From assembly GCA_044359885.1 (NCBI GenBank), contig JBIKLI010000254.1:1-6523 (forward strand): a stretch of DNA of 6,523 bases. Direction: 5' to 3'. A program made the position numbers and the translations under genes. This DNA comes from CAIOSQ01 sp044359885 (lineage in GTDB: Bacteria > Pseudomonadota > Alphaproteobacteria > CACIAM-22H2). Under the pieces are notes generated by a model. It saw nothing but the letters and a program-made list of their open reading frames with translations, ran no database searches and was not told the origin of the DNA. Shown here piece by piece: positions 5,277-6,523 of this stretch. Each line of letters opens with the position of its first letter. The first letter of the stretch is position 1.

Positions 5277-6523
5277 CAGGACGCACCGTCCTTGAACAGC
5301 TTCCAGGTGATGGCGTCGTGCAGGGCGTTGTAGGACGCCTCGATGACGTTCGCCGATACGCCGACCGTCGACCAGTGGCGGGCCGCCCCCCCCTCCCCGC
5401 CGCGATCGGCGCTCTCGATCATCACCCGCGTCACCGCCCGCGTCCCGTCCTCGGGGGTCAGGATGCGTACCTTGTAGTCGACCAGCCGCATGCCCTCGAG
5501 GCCGGGATAGATCGGCACCAGCGCCGCGCGCAGCGCGCCGTCGAGGGCGTTCACCGGGCCGTTGCCCTCGCCGACGGTCAGGAGCCGGCGGCCATGGGCG
5601 TCGAGCTTCACGGTCGCCTCGGACAGGGTCTCAAGCGCGCCGCGGGCGTTGAAGCGCCGCTCGGTGATCACGCGGAACGAGACCAGGGCGAAGAACTCGG
5701 GCACCCGGCCCAGCGCGCGCCGCGCCATCAATTCGAAGCTCGCCTCCGCGCCGTCATAGGCGAAGCCGTCGTGTTCGCGCCGCTTGACCTCCTCGACGAG
5801 GCGCTGGACGCGCGCATCGGCGGCGGCGATCTCGAGGCCGAGCTCGCGGAACCGCGCCAGGACGTTCGCCCGCCCGGCCTGATCCGAGACCACGATGTTG
5901 CGCCGGTTGCCGACCGACTCGGGCGGCACGTGTTCGTAGGTGCGCGAATCCTTTTCGACCGCCGAGACATGGACACCGCCCTTGTGCGCGAAGGCGCTCT
6001 CGCCGACATAGGGCGCGCCCCGGGCCGGCGGCCGGTTGAGCCGGTCGTCGAGCAGCCGCGAGACATGGGTGAGCCGCGCCAGCCGCGCCGGCGTCACCCC
6101 GGTCTCGAAACCCATCTTCAGCACGAGGGTCGGGACGATCGAAGTCAGGTTGGCGTTGCCGCAGCGTTCGCCCAGCCCGTTGAGCGTCCCCTGCACCTGG
6201 CGCGCGCCGGCCCGCACCGCGGCGAGCGAGTTCGCGACCGCGTTCTCGGTGTCGTTGTGGCAGTGGATCCCCAGTCGCTCGCCGGGGACCAGCGCCGCGA
6301 CCTCGCCCACGATCCGCTCGACCTCGTGCGGCAACGTCCCGCCGTTGGTGTCGCAGAGCACGATCCAGCGCGCACCGGCGTCGCGCGCGGCGACAAGGCA
6401 GTCGCGCGCGAAGCACGGATTGGACTTGTAGCCGTCGAAGAAATGCTCGGCGTCGAAGATCGCCTCGCGGCCGCGCGACACGATCTCGGCGATGGAGCCG
6501 CCGATCATGTCGACGCCCTCCGC
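5276..6523 (-). CDS. cimA: (R)-citramalate synthase, C-terminal 415 residues
   Basis: CimA condenses pyruvate with acetyl-CoA to (R)-citramalate, the first step of the threonine-independent route to 2-oxobutyrate and isoleucine. The gene enters from the right edge in frame, so about 120 N-terminal residues are missing. The Met codon at 6508 is internal, because the frame stays open to 6523. Visible residues show the DRE-TIM metallolyase domain: CDTNGG at 57 to 62, the metal-binding HCHND at 87 to 91, GLGERCGNANL at 116 to 126, and HKGGVHVSAVEKD at 180 to 192. From about 275 onward lies the LeuA-type C-terminal allosteric domain, with VKLDAHGRRLLTVGEGNGPVNALDGAL and a close in WSTVGVSANVIEASYNAL. 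This matches the long citramalate synthase family more closely than 2-isopropylmalate or homocitrate synthase. Its stop overlaps the trmJ start. Feedback control by isoleucine is likely from the domain, not shown here. Confidence 0.9.
   Translation of the reverse strand, partial: AEGVDMIGGSIAEIVSRGREAIFDAEHFFDGYKSNPCFARDCLVAARDAGARWIVLCDTNGGTLPHEVERIVGEVAALVPGERLGIHCHNDTENAVANSLAAVRAGARQVQGTLNGLGERCGNANLTSIVPTLVLKMGFETGVTPARLARLTHVSRLLDDRLNRPPARGAPYVGESAFAHKGGVHVSAVEKDSRTYEHVPPESVGNRRNIVVSDQAGRANVLARFRELGLEIAAADARVQRLVEEVKRREHDGFAYDGAEASFELMARRALGRVPEFFALVSFRVITERRFNARGALETLSEATVKLDAHGRRLLTVGEGNGPVNALDGALRAALVPIYPGLEGMRLVDYKVRILTPEDGTRAVTRVMIESADRGGEGGAARHWSTVGVSANVIEASYNALHDAITWKLFKDGAS

Noticed and set aside
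3990..5333. 447-codon open frame on the plus strand
   Set aside because: It is antisense to rpsD, the rpsD promoter, trmJ and the end of cimA. It has no domain, and its composition is that of a complementary-strand shadow.

Overview
This window is a stretch of ordinary core chromosome from a GC-rich alphaproteobacterium. The NADH dehydrogenase subunits, the cysteine-free S4 protein, the MtnA sequence style and the CimA-TrmJ-RpsD gene order fit the Rhodospirillales or a neighbouring order. That placement is an inference from protein style, not a database result. Every gene except one is read on the minus strand, so transcription runs from the right edge to the left edge.

In transcription order the right third (6523 to 3586) holds four genes. 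The first is the 3' three quarters of cimA (citramalate synthase, isoleucine pathway). trmJ (tRNA position-32 ribose methyltransferase) overlaps the cimA stop by one base. rpsD (ribosomal protein S4) follows behind its own clear sigma70-type promoter, and then comes tRNA-Val(TAC). The middle (3595 to 2033) holds a small plus-strand gene for a DUF2306-like membrane protein and, divergent from it, mtnA (methylthioribose-1-phosphate isomerase). tRNA-Asp(GTC) with a good promoter follows mtnA. The left part (1649 to 1) is the start of the respiratory complex I operon: nuoA, nuoB, nuoC and the first 33 codons of nuoD, packed with overlaps or very short gaps.

Most genes serve basic metabolism: energy conversion (nuo), translation (rpsD, two tRNAs, trmJ), branched-chain amino acid synthesis (cimA) and sulfur or purine salvage (mtnA). 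No mobile element, CRISPR array, toxin system or defence island is visible, and I found no new system. The points worth a second look are modest. The DUF2306 gene ends inside the tRNA-Val gene on the opposite strand. mtnA stands alone, without visible methionine-salvage partners. Mutually exclusive hairpins lie between trmJ and rpsD, and there is an unbroken G8 tract in cimA. Stretches antisense to the two tRNAs and to several genes also give long false reading frames.
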